Shown: positions 18,132 to 26,776, numbered from the stretch's first letter. The stretch is DNA of 64,000 bases from JACMLX01 sp040384325 (GCA_040384325.1 JAZKJL010000005.1:1178001-1242000), one strand, 5' to 3'. Made by a program: numbers and translations. The notes: a model not told the origin generated them from the letters alone.

Positions 18132-18812
18132 ATGAGTCACAAGAAAGTCTTCTTCATGCCGTTCGACCCGACGAAGAATCCGGCAGCGGTGAAGGAGTAC
18201 GGCAACACCCCGACGGGCTTCAACAAGAACCAGGCGATGATCGACCACGAGCTGGCGAAGGGCAACGTGGCGACGCAGGTGTGGTTCACCGGCAAGAAGG
18301 ATCCGTTCCTGGCCGGGATGCATGATGGTCAGGTCTACATCCGCGGCCATGGCATGCCGGGCGCGAACACGGTGGAAGGCGGACGCGGCGGCGAAAACCT
18401 GAAGTACACCGACGTGGTGGCGCGATTGATCAAGTCCGGCCTGCCGAAGACCTTCACCGGCAAGATCAAGTGCTACAACTGCCATAGCGCCGAGACCGTG
18501 GATCCCACGGGACTGATCAGCAGGGAAATCGTGGAGACACATGGAGAAGCGTTCGCGCAGCTCCTGGCTGACGAGATGTTCTCGAAGGGCTACAAGAAGT
18601 GCACGTTTTACGGCTATCAGGGCTCCATCGACTCGATGCCGAAGGATGGCACCGGCGGCAGGCACAAGTTCGTGCGCGGCCTGGTGAAGGGCACTGACGG
18701 GATCTCCAAGCAGGTGGAGCTGGGCCGCGTGAGTGACTTCCGTCACCAGTTCAAGCCGAAGTCGATGCCGAAGAAGCCGACGTTCATGGGCATGTTGTTC
18801 GGCGGCATGTGA
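18132..18812 (+). CDS. Possible stand-alone clan-CD-like (C80/caspase-type) cysteine peptidase domain protein
   Basis: 226 residues from ATG 18132, preceded by AGGA. No signal peptide or membrane span is present. The order of elements matches a caspase-like fold. A hydrophobic strand ends in a His-Gly (GQVYIRGHGMPG, His73). Then comes an acidic/Tyr helix (LKYTDVVARLIKSGLPK) and a second strand ending in a Cys (GKIKCYNCHSAE, Cys117 the likely nucleophile). Next are HGEAFAQLLADEMFSKGY and KKCTFYGYQGSIDSM. This is the pattern in C80-type effector peptidases, where the domain is usually buried in a giant toxin; here it stands alone. The C-terminus is basic. Identification rests on motif order and needs a profile search. 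It is a single gene ended by a hairpin. Confidence 0.55.
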   Translation: MSHKKVFFMPFDPTKNPAAVKEYGNTPTGFNKNQAMIDHELAKGNVATQVWFTGKKDPFLAGMHDGQVYIRGHGMPGANTVEGGRGGENLKYTDVVARLIKSGLPKTFTGKIKCYNCHSAETVDPTGLISREIVETHGEAFAQLLADEMFSKGYKKCTFYGYQGSIDSMPKDGTGGRHKFVRGLVKGTDGISKQVELGRVSDFRHQFKPKSMPKKPTFMGMLFGGM

Positions 18813-18818
18813 TCGCCT

Positions 18819-18856
18819 GGTGCGGCAGCCGGCGCTCCGTCGCCGCCTGCCGCACC
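18819..18856. terminator. Hairpin between convergent genes
   Basis: Ten-base arms GGTGCGGCAG (18819-18828) and CTGCCGCACC (18847-18856) pair perfectly between the stop codons at 18812 and 18870. The loop can pair partly as well. Confidence 0.5.
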
Positions 18857-18869
18857 CGCGCGGCGCGTC

Positions 18870-20072
18870 CTACTTGCCGTCCTGGCTGATGCCGAACGTG
18901 TAGACGGTGCGCGAGCTGTACGTGCCGCCCGGCTGGAGGATCGTGGACGGGAACGCCGGCTGGTTCGGCGAGTCGGGGAAATGCTGCGTCTCGAGGCAGA
19001 AGCCGGTCCGATGCGCGTACACGTGTCCCGACTTTCCGGTGATCGTCCCGTCGAGGAAGTTGCCGGTGTAGAACTGCACCCCGGGCTCGGTGGTCGCGAC
19101 ATCCAGCGTGCGACCGCTGGTCGGCTCCACCACCCGTGCGGCGTGCGCCAGCCCGTCGCCGCTGCGCGTCAGCACGAAGTTGTGGTCGTAGCCACCCGCG
19201 AACGTGAGCTGCGGGTGTGCATCGCCGATCCGCGCGCCGATGGTCGTCGGCGTGGTGAAATCGAATGGCGTGCCCTTCACCGGCAGCAGGGCCCCGGTGG
19301 GAATGAGCGTCGAATCCACCGGCGTGATCGCGTCGGCATCGATCGCCACCCGATGTCCGAGCACCGGCCCACCGCCATCGCCGGCGAGGTTGAAGTAGGT
19401 GTGCTGGGTGAGGTTCACCGGCGTCGCCTTGTCGGTCACGGCGCGATAGTCGATCGCGAACTCGTTGGCGTCGGTGAGCGTGTAGCGCACCGTGACGTCG
19501 AGGTTGCCGGGATACCCCTCCTCACCATCGCGACTGCGATAGGTGAACACCACGCCGACGCCGCTGGCGCTGTCGAACGGCACCGCCGACCAGCGCACCT
19601 TGTCGAAGCCGACCAGGCCACCATGCAGCGCGTTGGGGCCGTTGTTGGTGGCCAGCGTGTACGTCTTGCCGTCGAGCGTGAACTTGCCCTTCGCGATGCG
19701 GTTGCCATAGCGACCCACGATGGCGCCGAAGTACGGCGTCGTCTTCAGGTAGCCGGCGAGGTCGTCGTAGCCGAGCACGATGTCGGCCATGGTACCGGTG
19801 CGATCGGGCACCTGCAGCGAGGTGACGATCGCGCCGTAGTCGATGGCGCGCAGCACGACGCCGTTGGCATTGGTGAGCGTGTATGCCGACACCGAGTCGC
19901 CGGAGGGCAGCACGCCGAAGTGCGTCTCGAGGATCTGCCGCTTCGACGAGGTCGATGGTGCCGCAGAGTCGACGGGGGCGGCCTTCTCAGCGCGCATGCA
20001 CGACGCCTGGAGCGCGAGCAGGAGTGCGGTCGCCAGCGTCGTCGCCGTGCGCGGGGTGCTGCGGAGCATCAT
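18870..20072 (-). CDS. galM: Aldose 1-epimerase (galactose mutarotase), lipoprotein
   Basis: 400 residues. The leader LLLALQASCMRAEK has a lipobox Cys, so this mutarotase should be outside the cytoplasm. It interconverts alpha and beta anomers of aldoses. Family blocks are present: GRYGNRIAKGKFTLDGKTY, NNGPNALHGGLVGFDKV and VNLTQHTYFNLAGDGG (catalytic His). The catalytic Glu lies in VATTEPGVQFYTGNFLDG. The start ATG at 20072 overlaps the glycosidase stop by four bases (ATGA), so it is translationally coupled to that exported enzyme. It probably processes the sugars the glycosidase frees. Confidence 0.94.
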   Translation of the reverse strand: MMLRSTPRTATTLATALLLALQASCMRAEKAAPVDSAAPSTSSKRQILETHFGVLPSGDSVSAYTLTNANGVVLRAIDYGAIVTSLQVPDRTGTMADIVLGYDDLAGYLKTTPYFGAIVGRYGNRIAKGKFTLDGKTYTLATNNGPNALHGGLVGFDKVRWSAVPFDSASGVGVVFTYRSRDGEEGYPGNLDVTVRYTLTDANEFAIDYRAVTDKATPVNLTQHTYFNLAGDGGGPVLGHRVAIDADAITPVDSTLIPTGALLPVKGTPFDFTTPTTIGARIGDAHPQLTFAGGYDHNFVLTRSGDGLAHAARVVEPTSGRTLDVATTEPGVQFYTGNFLDGTITGKSGHVYAHRTGFCLETQHFPDSPNQPAFPSTILQPGGTYSSRTVYTFGISQDGK

Positions 20073-22786
20073 CGGTCATCCTGCGTGAAGGAGAGCGTGG
20101 TGGTGGTGTAGCCGTCGGCATTGGCGCCAGCGGTGGGGAAGGTCACGGAGAGCATCAGCTTCGCGGTGCCAGCGGCGCGTGCACCAACCTGCACCGACGC
20201 GCCGGCGCTGGCCGCGACCACCGGTGCCCGGGTGCGATCGGGCGTGAACATGACATACTGGCCTTCCGAACCGGCTCGACCTTCGAGTGTGGCGACATAT
20301 GTGCCGGACGCCATGCGCTCGCTGATCACCCGCATCTTGGTGGACCGGGCACCGGGATACGGTCCCGCGGTGACCGCCGGTACGATCGACCAGCCGCCGG
20401 TGTATGGCACCCGCAACTCGGCGCCGGCGCTGGTGAGCTGCATCCGCACCGCACCGTGGACGTCGCCCGGTGTGCGCGTGACCGCGCTGTCGGGCAGCGC
20501 GACGCGCGCGCCGAGCGGGAGCGCCGGGGCGAACGTCAGCGCGAGCGGTGCCGCCAGCCGTCGGACCGGTTCGACGTTCAGCGTCAGCGCACCATCCGCA
20601 CGCACCACGCGGAAGGTCAGCCGATCCGCGCCGACCGGCACGTTGTACACGGTGATGGAATCCCAGTCGGCAGGCAGGTGCGGCGCGATGCGGAGCGTGC
20701 GGGCGGGCAGGTCCACGTCGATGCCGAGCAGGCCACGCAGCAGTGGGGTCAACACCATCGAAGTGGCGAAAAACTGCTGCGGCACGGCGGTGTCGAGCGG
20801 CTTGTAGAGCCGGCCCGAGAGCACCTCCGGATTGCGGCCGCGCGAGAAGTCGAAACCGGTGCGCGCCACCGCATCCAGCGCGAACTTGCCCGCGTTGGCG
20901 TTGTGATACGCGTACTGCGCCAGTGACGTGAAGCCGGTCACGAACGGCCACACCGCACCGTTGTTGTAGTGCAGCGGGTCGAACAGGGTGCTGGCGGCGC
21001 TGAGCGGTCGCGCACCCCAGTCGGTCATCACGTTCGACGAGGCGATGGTGGCCGCCATCTGCGCACCCTTCACGCCATCCAGCACACCGAACGCCATCGC
21101 GGTGGCGGCCCAGGCGGTGACGTTCGGGTTCACGCTGCCATCCTCCAGCAGGGCGAACGCGTACTGGCCGAGCGTCGGCATCCAGAACTTCGTCTCCAGC
21201 GTGGCCAGCGCCTTGGTGCGCACCTGCCGCGCCTGCACCGCGATCGCGCGCTCGCCCATCACCTCGGCCATCCGTGCCACGCGGTCCAGCGCCGCCGCCC
21301 AGACACCGCTCATGTAGATGTCGGAGAGGATGCCCACCTGCAGGTCGCCGAGTTCGAGCGCACCGGCACCGGCTGACGGATTCTCCATCAGGCCATCGCC
21401 GTTCTTGTCGGTGGCCAGCGACCACTGGTAGGCGCGCTTGAGGTTCGGCCAGAGTTCGCGCAGCAGTGCGGTGTCGTCGGTCTGCCGCCAGTACTCACTG
21501 AAGGCGAGGATCCAGAACGGGCTGGTGTCGCCGTGATAGAAGGCGTACGGATAGCTGAACCAGTCCACGTGGCCGGCGCCCTGCGAGATCTCGTGCGTGA
21601 TCTTGCCGTCGCCGCGCTGGTACCTGGCGAAGAATCGCAGCACACCGTCGCGCACCAGCGCCGACTGCCCGGCACCGCTCATCGCGAACGAGTTGATCGC
21701 GGCGTCGCCACCGAAGAACCAACCGAAGCCGGGACGGTCGCTGGCGCCGCCACTCAAGCCGTAGCCGGCCACCAGGCCGCAGCCGAGATCGGGGTTGCAG
21801 ACCATCGACTCGTCGAGGTTGATCTTGGCGTATTCCACCGCGCGATCGAGCAGCGGGTCGGGGGTGGTGACCGCGAACTGCAGCTGCCGGATGGAGTCGG
21901 CGTGCGCGACCCGTGCCTTCCATTCGCGCTCGGCGGCTCCGGGGGCCATCAGCTGCTGGTAGAGCGCCAGCGCCGAGTCGCGTGACATGGCGCCACCGGA
22001 GAGCACGATCGGGATGTAGGCAACGCGGGCGTCGATGTTGCCGCCAGGTGGTTCACCGAGCCGCGGTGCGGTGTAGCGCTGCCCGCTGCCGCCCACACCG
22101 AGCACGAACTGCGGCGGTGCGGCGGCCAGCATGTGGGCGGGTACGTCGGAGGCCTGCGTGATGGCGGGCGATCCGAGGAAGGCGTTCACGCGCCGCTTCG
22201 ACTCGGAGAACAGGAATGCCTTCGCGGCCTGGTTCCACACCAGGTACTGTCCACCCAGCGACGCGGGCCACATGAAGTGCACGTCGGGCGTGAACCGCGC
22301 GATGATGTCGATGGGGCGGATGGCATCCACCTCGAGCAGCATGATCACGGCCGGCTTGTCGAGCGGCACGAACACGTGCTGCTTCACGGTGAACTGCTCG
22401 TAGGTGTACTCGATCGTCACCCCTTCGGCGCGTTCGGTGACCGCGGTCGCGATGGTGTGCCCGGCGATCGGTTCGGTGTACTTCGGCACCCGGAACGAGA
22501 GCTCGAAGTCGTGCAGCCACTTGATGGGCCACGACCAGAACTCGAACCGTCCATCCTCCGTCCCCATCGCGATGGCGCGCCGTCCGACGGCGGAGAGGTA
22601 CGTCCCGGGCCGCGCCGGACCACGCAGCGCCATGAACCCGGGTCCGAGCGGGAAGAACGGGATGGTGCCGGCGCTGCTGTCGGCGACGGGTCGCGCGGTC
22701 GCCGGCTGCGCCGCGAGTGTGTGGGTGAGCGATGCGGCGAGCATCGCCACGGTGGCGAGTGCACGAACGAGCGATGGGGCAGTCAT
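20069..22786 (-). CDS. Exported six-hairpin (alpha/alpha)6 glycosidase, GH63/GH15-like
   Basis: 905 residues from ATG 22786. The signal peptide is MLAASLTHTLAAQ. An N-terminal beta-sandwich (~45-330) precedes an (alpha/alpha)6 barrel (~340-690). Barrel landmarks are RAVEYAKINLDESM, GFGWFFGGDAAINSFAMSGA, WFSYPYAFYHGDTSPFWILA, YQWSLATDKNGDGLMENP and FDPLHYNNGAVWPFVTGF. These resemble glycogen-debranching/GH63-type amylo-alpha-glucosidases, with Asp in FFGGDAA and Glu in the ALELGD region as plausible catalytic acids. The last ~180 residues are a beta-sandwich. It is coupled to the mutarotase by an ATGA overlap. Activity on an alpha-glucoside or related glycan is inferred, not proven. Confidence 0.8.
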   Translation of the reverse strand: MTAPSLVRALATVAMLAASLTHTLAAQPATARPVADSSAGTIPFFPLGPGFMALRGPARPGTYLSAVGRRAIAMGTEDGRFEFWSWPIKWLHDFELSFRVPKYTEPIAGHTIATAVTERAEGVTIEYTYEQFTVKQHVFVPLDKPAVIMLLEVDAIRPIDIIARFTPDVHFMWPASLGGQYLVWNQAAKAFLFSESKRRVNAFLGSPAITQASDVPAHMLAAAPPQFVLGVGGSGQRYTAPRLGEPPGGNIDARVAYIPIVLSGGAMSRDSALALYQQLMAPGAAEREWKARVAHADSIRQLQFAVTTPDPLLDRAVEYAKINLDESMVCNPDLGCGLVAGYGLSGGASDRPGFGWFFGGDAAINSFAMSGAGQSALVRDGVLRFFARYQRGDGKITHEISQGAGHVDWFSYPYAFYHGDTSPFWILAFSEYWRQTDDTALLRELWPNLKRAYQWSLATDKNGDGLMENPSAGAGALELGDLQVGILSDIYMSGVWAAALDRVARMAEVMGERAIAVQARQVRTKALATLETKFWMPTLGQYAFALLEDGSVNPNVTAWAATAMAFGVLDGVKGAQMAATIASSNVMTDWGARPLSAASTLFDPLHYNNGAVWPFVTGFTSLAQYAYHNANAGKFALDAVARTGFDFSRGRNPEVLSGRLYKPLDTAVPQQFFATSMVLTPLLRGLLGIDVDLPARTLRIAPHLPADWDSITVYNVPVGADRLTFRVVRADGALTLNVEPVRRLAAPLALTFAPALPLGARVALPDSAVTRTPGDVHGAVRMQLTSAGAELRVPYTGGWSIVPAVTAGPYPGARSTKMRVISERMASGTYVATLEGRAGSEGQYVMFTPDRTRAPVVAASAGASVQVGARAAGTAKLMLSVTFPTAGANADGYTTTTLSFTQDDR

Positions 22787-22954
22787 CGTGGCGAGTGCGG
22801 GTGGCCGGTGCTGGTCGCTACCAGAATGCCCGTCGGTGCACGGCTTGGGTAGAGCGCCGGTTGCCGACGCGTGGCATGGCGCATAGCGTGACCGGACCGC
22901 GCAGTGCCGAGCGCTGCGGCGGCGCCACGCCGACCACCTGAACACGGGACCGTC

Positions 22955-24550
22955 ATGCGTACCATCGTTCGCTGTCTTGCCCTCTGCTCCACACTGCCCG
23001 CGCTGCTGTGCGCGCAACCGAAACCCGACGCGCGCATCGAACGGTTGAAGGCCGAGTTGGCGACGGCCATCGACGGTCGCGCGAAGCTCGCACAGCAGAT
23101 GGTGGACCAGGTGTTCAGCTTCGGTGAACTGGGCATGCAGGAGTTCGAGACCTCGAAGTACCTGACGGGTGTCCTGGAACAGAACGGCTTCACGGTGGAA
23201 CGCGGCGTGGCCGGCATGCCGACGGCGTGGGTGGCGAAGTGGGGCAGTGGCTCGCCGGTGATCGCGCTCGGCTCCGACATCGACGGCATTCCGCAGGCCA
23301 ACCAGAAGCCGGGCGTGGGCGGCCGCGCCCCGATGATCGCGGGCGCGCCGGGCCACGGCGAGGGCCACAACAGCGGCGTGCCGCTGAACATCATCGCCGC
23401 GATGGCGGTGAAGGACATCATGACGCGCGAGCGGATGTCGGGCACCATCGTGCTCTGGCCGGGCGTGGCCGAGGAGCAGCTGGGGAGCAAGGCGTACCTG
23501 GTGCGCGCGGGCGTCTTCAACGGCGTGGATGCCAACCTGTTCTCGCACGTCAGCGACGAATTCGGCATGTCGTGGGGTGACGAGGCGTCGCTGACGCTGA
23601 TCTCGGCGCAGTTCAAGTTCAGCGGCACGGCGTCACACGCGGCCGGCGCTCCGTGGCGCGGCAAGAGTGCGCTGGACGCAGTGATGGCGATGGCCAACGC
23701 CTGGGAGTACCATCGCGAGCACCTCGAGCTCGCGACGCGCTCGCACTACGTGATCACCGACGGTGGCGACCAGCCGAACGTGGTGCCGGCCACCGCCTCA
23801 ATCTGGTTTTTCTTCCGTGAGCGCGACGTGGAGCGGGTGACGAAGATGTTCGAGGATGCCAAGGTCATCGCGCGCGCCTCCGCTGCCGCCACCTTCACCA
23901 CGCTCGACACGGTACAGGTGATCGGCTCGGCCTGGCGCCCGCACCAGAACAAGCCGATCGCGGAAGCGATGCACCGCAACGCGCTGCGCGTGGGCATGCC
24001 CACCTGGAGCGCCGACGACCAGGCGATGGCGAAGGCGGTGCAGCGCGTGATGCAGCAGCCGGACAACGGCCTGGAGACGAAGGTGGGCCCGCTCCGCACC
24101 CCGGCCGACACCCCGACGGGTGGCACGGGCAGTGACGACATCGGCGACGTGACCTGGACGGTGCCGACCGTGACCCTCTACTACCCGAGCAACATCCCGG
24201 GCACGCCGGGTCACAACTGGGTGGACGGCATTGCGATGGCGACCCCGATCGCACACAAGGGTGTGGTGGCCGGCGCCAAGGTGCAGGCGATGACGCTGCT
24301 GGACCTGATGCTGCAGCCGACGCTGATCCGCGACGCGAAGGACTACTTCGTGAACGTGCAGACGAAGACTGTGAAGTACCGTCCATTGATGGCGCCGAGT
24401 GACCAGCCGGCGATCTGGTTGAATGCCGAGAAGATGGCGCGGTACCGTGAGCAGATGCGGCCGTTGTATTACGACTCGACGAAGTTCGCGACGTACCTGG
24501 AGCAGCTCGGGATCAAGTATCCGATGCTGGCGCCTGGAGTCTTACCGTAA
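22955..24550 (+). CDS. Exported M20-family amidohydrolase (AbgB-like)
   Basis: 531 residues from ATG 22955, with a signal peptide (CLALCSTLPALLCAQ). M20 enzymes cleave amides or peptides with two metals. Metal-site blocks are VIALGSDIDGIPQ, APGHGEGHNSGVPLN, WPGVAEEQLGSKAYL and ANLFSHVSDEFG. The dimerisation-domain entry is FKFSGTASHAAGAPWRGKSA. These place it with aminobenzoyl-glutamate/indole-acetyl-aspartate hydrolases. The C-terminal ~60 residues (YFVNVQTKTVKYRPL onward) extend beyond the usual core. It is divergent from the glycosidase, with 168 bp between. Substrate unknown; export suggests peptide or conjugate scavenging. Confidence 0.9.
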   Translation: MRTIVRCLALCSTLPALLCAQPKPDARIERLKAELATAIDGRAKLAQQMVDQVFSFGELGMQEFETSKYLTGVLEQNGFTVERGVAGMPTAWVAKWGSGSPVIALGSDIDGIPQANQKPGVGGRAPMIAGAPGHGEGHNSGVPLNIIAAMAVKDIMTRERMSGTIVLWPGVAEEQLGSKAYLVRAGVFNGVDANLFSHVSDEFGMSWGDEASLTLISAQFKFSGTASHAAGAPWRGKSALDAVMAMANAWEYHREHLELATRSHYVITDGGDQPNVVPATASIWFFFRERDVERVTKMFEDAKVIARASAAATFTTLDTVQVIGSAWRPHQNKPIAEAMHRNALRVGMPTWSADDQAMAKAVQRVMQQPDNGLETKVGPLRTPADTPTGGTGSDDIGDVTWTVPTVTLYYPSNIPGTPGHNWVDGIAMATPIAHKGVVAGAKVQAMTLLDLMLQPTLIRDAKDYFVNVQTKTVKYRPLMAPSDQPAIWLNAEKMARYREQMRPLYYDSTKFATYLEQLGIKYPMLAPGVLP

Positions 24551-24600
24551 GCCGTTGCATCGGTGCGCTCCGTATGGCGTCTACAGCTCTCGGGCATCGA

Positions 24601-25201
24601 TAACAATGTTCACGCGGGGGGCGCGGGGGACGCGGGGGGAGCCGAGACCTGGGAGGCTCCGCTCGCGTGGCGGGGATCGTTTTCTTGTTTTTGTGAACTG
24701 CGTGTTGGGATTGGGTGGTTGATGAGGACGCGGGAGTTGGCGAAGGATGGGAGTTTGTTCACCAGGCGTTTGACGCCGGCACGGAGCGTTGGCTGGCCGA
24801 AGTTGATGATCAGACCTAAGCGCATGTCGATCAGGCGGAGGTAGCTGAGGAGTTGGCGAGCGTTGCCGGGGTCGATTTTCGTGGCGCTCTTCACTTCGAC
24901 CACCACGAGGTCCTCGACTATCAGGTCTGAGCGATAAGCTTCTTCGAAAACGACGCCGTCGTAGATGAAGCGGACGTGCTGCTGACGACGCACGCGGAAA
25001 CCAAGTTTGCGCAGTTCGTACGCGAGGATGGCTTCGTAGATGGATTCGAGTAAGCCCGGACCCAGTTCCTTGTGGATGGCGACCGACAACTCCAACGTCG
25101 CCCCCGTGATTTCATCCGGATGCATCGCCCGCCTCGCTGAATGTCCGTGGCGCTACGCGGAGCCCCCCGCGTTCCCCGCGGCCCCCGCGTGAACATTGTT
25201 A
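24601..25201. mobile_element. G-rich-TIR element 1, carrying a GxxExxY gene (601 bp)
   Basis: Left arm 24609-24643 begins TTCACGCGGGGGGCGCGG. Right arm 25159-25193 is its inverse with 31 of 35 positions matching. The symmetry continues outward through TAACAATG (24601-24608) and CATTGTTA (25194-25201), giving 43-bp inverted repeats. The element encloses one gene on the minus strand, whose stop lies inside the left arm. Two further loci in this window have the same arms. No transposase is present and no target duplication outside the symmetry was identified. Confidence 0.65.
24610..25125 (-). CDS. GxxExxY protein (PD-(D/E)XK nuclease-like fold)
   Basis: 171 residues from ATG 25125. The name-giving motif is Gly24-x-x-Glu27-x-x-Tyr30 in LGPGLLESIYEAIL. 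A PD-(D/E)XK-like core follows: Asp67 in YRSDLIVED, Glu77 and Lys79 in VVVEVKSATKID, then a QxxxY helix (Gln91, Tyr95, ARQLLSYLRLI). LGLIINFG is the usual next strand. The family's biochemical role is not established. The last ten residues (APPASPAPPA) and the stop are encoded by the left inverted repeat, so the C-terminus is a by-product of the repeat. Codon use looks less GC-extreme than in the neighbours. The gene is the cargo of element 1. Confidence 0.88.
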   Translation of the reverse strand: MHPDEITGATLELSVAIHKELGPGLLESIYEAILAYELRKLGFRVRRQQHVRFIYDGVVFEEAYRSDLIVEDLVVVEVKSATKIDPGNARQLLSYLRLIDMRLGLIINFGQPTLRAGVKRLVNKLPSFANSRVLINHPIPTRSSQKQENDPRHASGASQVSAPPASPAPPA

Positions 25202-25218
25202 GCGATGCCCCGAAAACA

Positions 25219-25257
25219 GCGATAGCCGGATTCGCGCACGACGAATCCGGCTATCGC
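25219..25257 (-). terminator. Strong hairpin terminator of the VOC/ECF genes
   Basis: Sixteen-base arms GCGATAGCCGGATTCG and its exact complement (25242-25257) enclose a 7-base loop. On the minus strand it lies 16 bp past the VOC stop and is followed by TGTTTTC. Confidence 0.7.
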
Positions 25258-25273
25258 CACCGAACGAACACGG

Positions 25274-25681
25274 TCACTGGATCGTCGTCGGGTCCATCCA
25301 GAGCACCTCGAAATGATGCCCGTCGGGTGTGCGGAAGCTGGTGCTGTACATGAAGCCGTGGTCCTGCGGCGGCATGGCGGTGGTGGCGCCGGCGGCGAGG
25401 GCCTTCGCGGTGAGGCGGTCCACCTCGGCGCGGCTGTCGCAGGAGAAGGCGTAGAGCGCCTCGGAAACCTTCGTCACGTCGGCTGGCTCGCGGTCGGTGA
25501 AGCGACGGAAGAACGCGTCGGTGAGCAGCATGAAGTAGGTGTGCTCGTTGACGACCATGCAGGCCGCGTTCTCATCGGTGAACTGCGCATTGAAGGTGAA
25601 GTCCAGCGCAGCGTAGAATGTCTTGGCGCGCTCCAGGTTCTCGACCCGGATGTTGACGAAGAGCTGGCGAGGGCTGGCCAT
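25274..25681 (-). CDS. VOC/glyoxalase-family protein
   Basis: 135 residues from ATG 25681. One vicinal-oxygen-chelate domain: RQLFVNIRVENLERAKTFYA, ACMVVNEHTYFMLL, HGFMYSTSFRTPDGHHFEVL. It belongs to the small lactoylglutathione-lyase-like (PhnB/YaeR-like) proteins, whose substrates are mostly unknown. The usual first metal His is Asn in FVNIRV; a late His-x-Glu (HHFEV) is present. It lies 99 bp downstream of the ECF sigma factor gene on the same strand. Proteins of this size commonly accompany SnoaL-tailed ECF factors, so it may be a regulon member. Confidence 0.85.
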   Translation of the reverse strand: MASPRQLFVNIRVENLERAKTFYAALDFTFNAQFTDENAACMVVNEHTYFMLLTDAFFRRFTDREPADVTKVSEALYAFSCDSRAEVDRLTAKALAAGATTAMPPQDHGFMYSTSFRTPDGHHFEVLWMDPTTIQ

Positions 25682-25780
25682 GACGGGACTCGGCGTGAGG
25701 GTGATCGGGTAGACGACAGCCACTGACGACATGCGTCGCTCCATGATGATGCGGTGACGGAGCTTTGACTCCGGCAGCGA

Positions 25781-26776
25781 TCAGGAATCAGCGGTGGGCG
25801 TGGCATCCATCTGCGCAGGCAGGCCGAAGGCCGGGAAGAGCGTCGCCGTGTCGAGGAAGAAGTTGCTGCGCGCGATCCGGTCGCCGTCGAGCTCCAGCAC
25901 CACCAGCGCCCACGGATGTGCGCCGCCGTCCTTGTACTGGCCGAACGCGATCGAGCCGTTGGCGGCGGTGCGCACCAGGCGTGAGCCGCGACAGGCGGCA
26001 CCGCGACCGAGGAACCACTCGGAGATGTCCTCGTGTCCCTGCAGCCAGAGCGAGTAGGGTGGCATGCACATCACCGCGTCCTCGCGCATCAGCGCGCTCA
26101 GGGCTTCGACGTCGTAGGCCTCGAACGCCGCCACGTAGCGCGCCACCATCGCCTCCTGCGCCGCGGTGAGTGTGGCCGGGGCGTATTGCGAGGGGCGGTC
26201 GACGTGCTGCGCCAGGTTCTTCTCCGCCAGCGTGGCACGGGCCCGCTGCAGCGCACTGTTGACCGCGGCCGTGGTCATGTCGAGGCACTCTGCCACCTCG
26301 ATCGCCGACCAGTTCAGCACCTGCGTCAGCAGCAGCGCGGCACGCTGGCGCGGTGGGAGGTGCTGCATTGCCGCCACGAAGGCGAGCCGGATGCTCTCGC
26401 GCAGCACCGCATCCTCGTGGGGGTCACTGTCGGCGGGCAGTGCGTGCAGGTCGGGCACCGGCTCCAGCCAGTGCGTGCGTGGCAGTTCGACCAGCGCGTC
26501 GCTGGTGGTGCCCACCGGTCCCATCTCGTACGGCCGCATGCGTGGCTTGCGGTCGGCCAGCGCATCGAGGCAGACGTTGGTGGCGATGCGATAGAGCCAG
26601 GTGCGCATCGCCGAGCGGCCGTCGAAACGGTCGATGGCGCGCCAGGCGCGCAGCATCGTCTCCTGCACCGCGTCGTCGGCATCCACCACCGATCCCAGCA
26701 TGCGGTAGCAATGGCCCGTGAGCGCGGAGCGATGGGCTTCGAACGACGCGGGTTCGTGCAGGACGGCAGTGGACAT
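25781..26776 (-). CDS. ECF sigma factor with C-terminal SnoaL-like domain
   Basis: 331 residues from ATG 26776. Region 2 spans ~10-80 (CYRMLGSVVDADDAVQETML, AMRTWLYRIATNVCLDAL). Region 4 spans ~125-180 (QHLPPRQRAALLLTQVLNWS, DMTTAAVNSALQRARATL). The last ~130 residues form a SnoaL/NTF2-like pocket (VARYVAAFEAYDVEALSALM, DAVMCMPPYSLWLQGHEDIS, SIAFGQYKDGG). This is the architecture of the TIGR02960/ECF41-56-type groups, in which the tail, not a separate anti-sigma factor, tunes activity. No anti-sigma gene is nearby, which agrees. The probable target or partner is the downstream VOC gene. Confidence 0.92.
   Translation of the reverse strand: MSTAVLHEPASFEAHRSALTGHCYRMLGSVVDADDAVQETMLRAWRAIDRFDGRSAMRTWLYRIATNVCLDALADRKPRMRPYEMGPVGTTSDALVELPRTHWLEPVPDLHALPADSDPHEDAVLRESIRLAFVAAMQHLPPRQRAALLLTQVLNWSAIEVAECLDMTTAAVNSALQRARATLAEKNLAQHVDRPSQYAPATLTAAQEAMVARYVAAFEAYDVEALSALMREDAVMCMPPYSLWLQGHEDISEWFLGRGAACRGSRLVRTAANGSIAFGQYKDGGAHPWALVVLELDGDRIARSNFFLDTATLFPAFGLPAQMDATPTADS

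Noticed and set aside
24921..25196. Minus-strand frame beginning MFTRGPRGTRGAP
   Set aside because: This is a translation of the inverted repeat itself plus an alternative frame of the GxxExxY gene.
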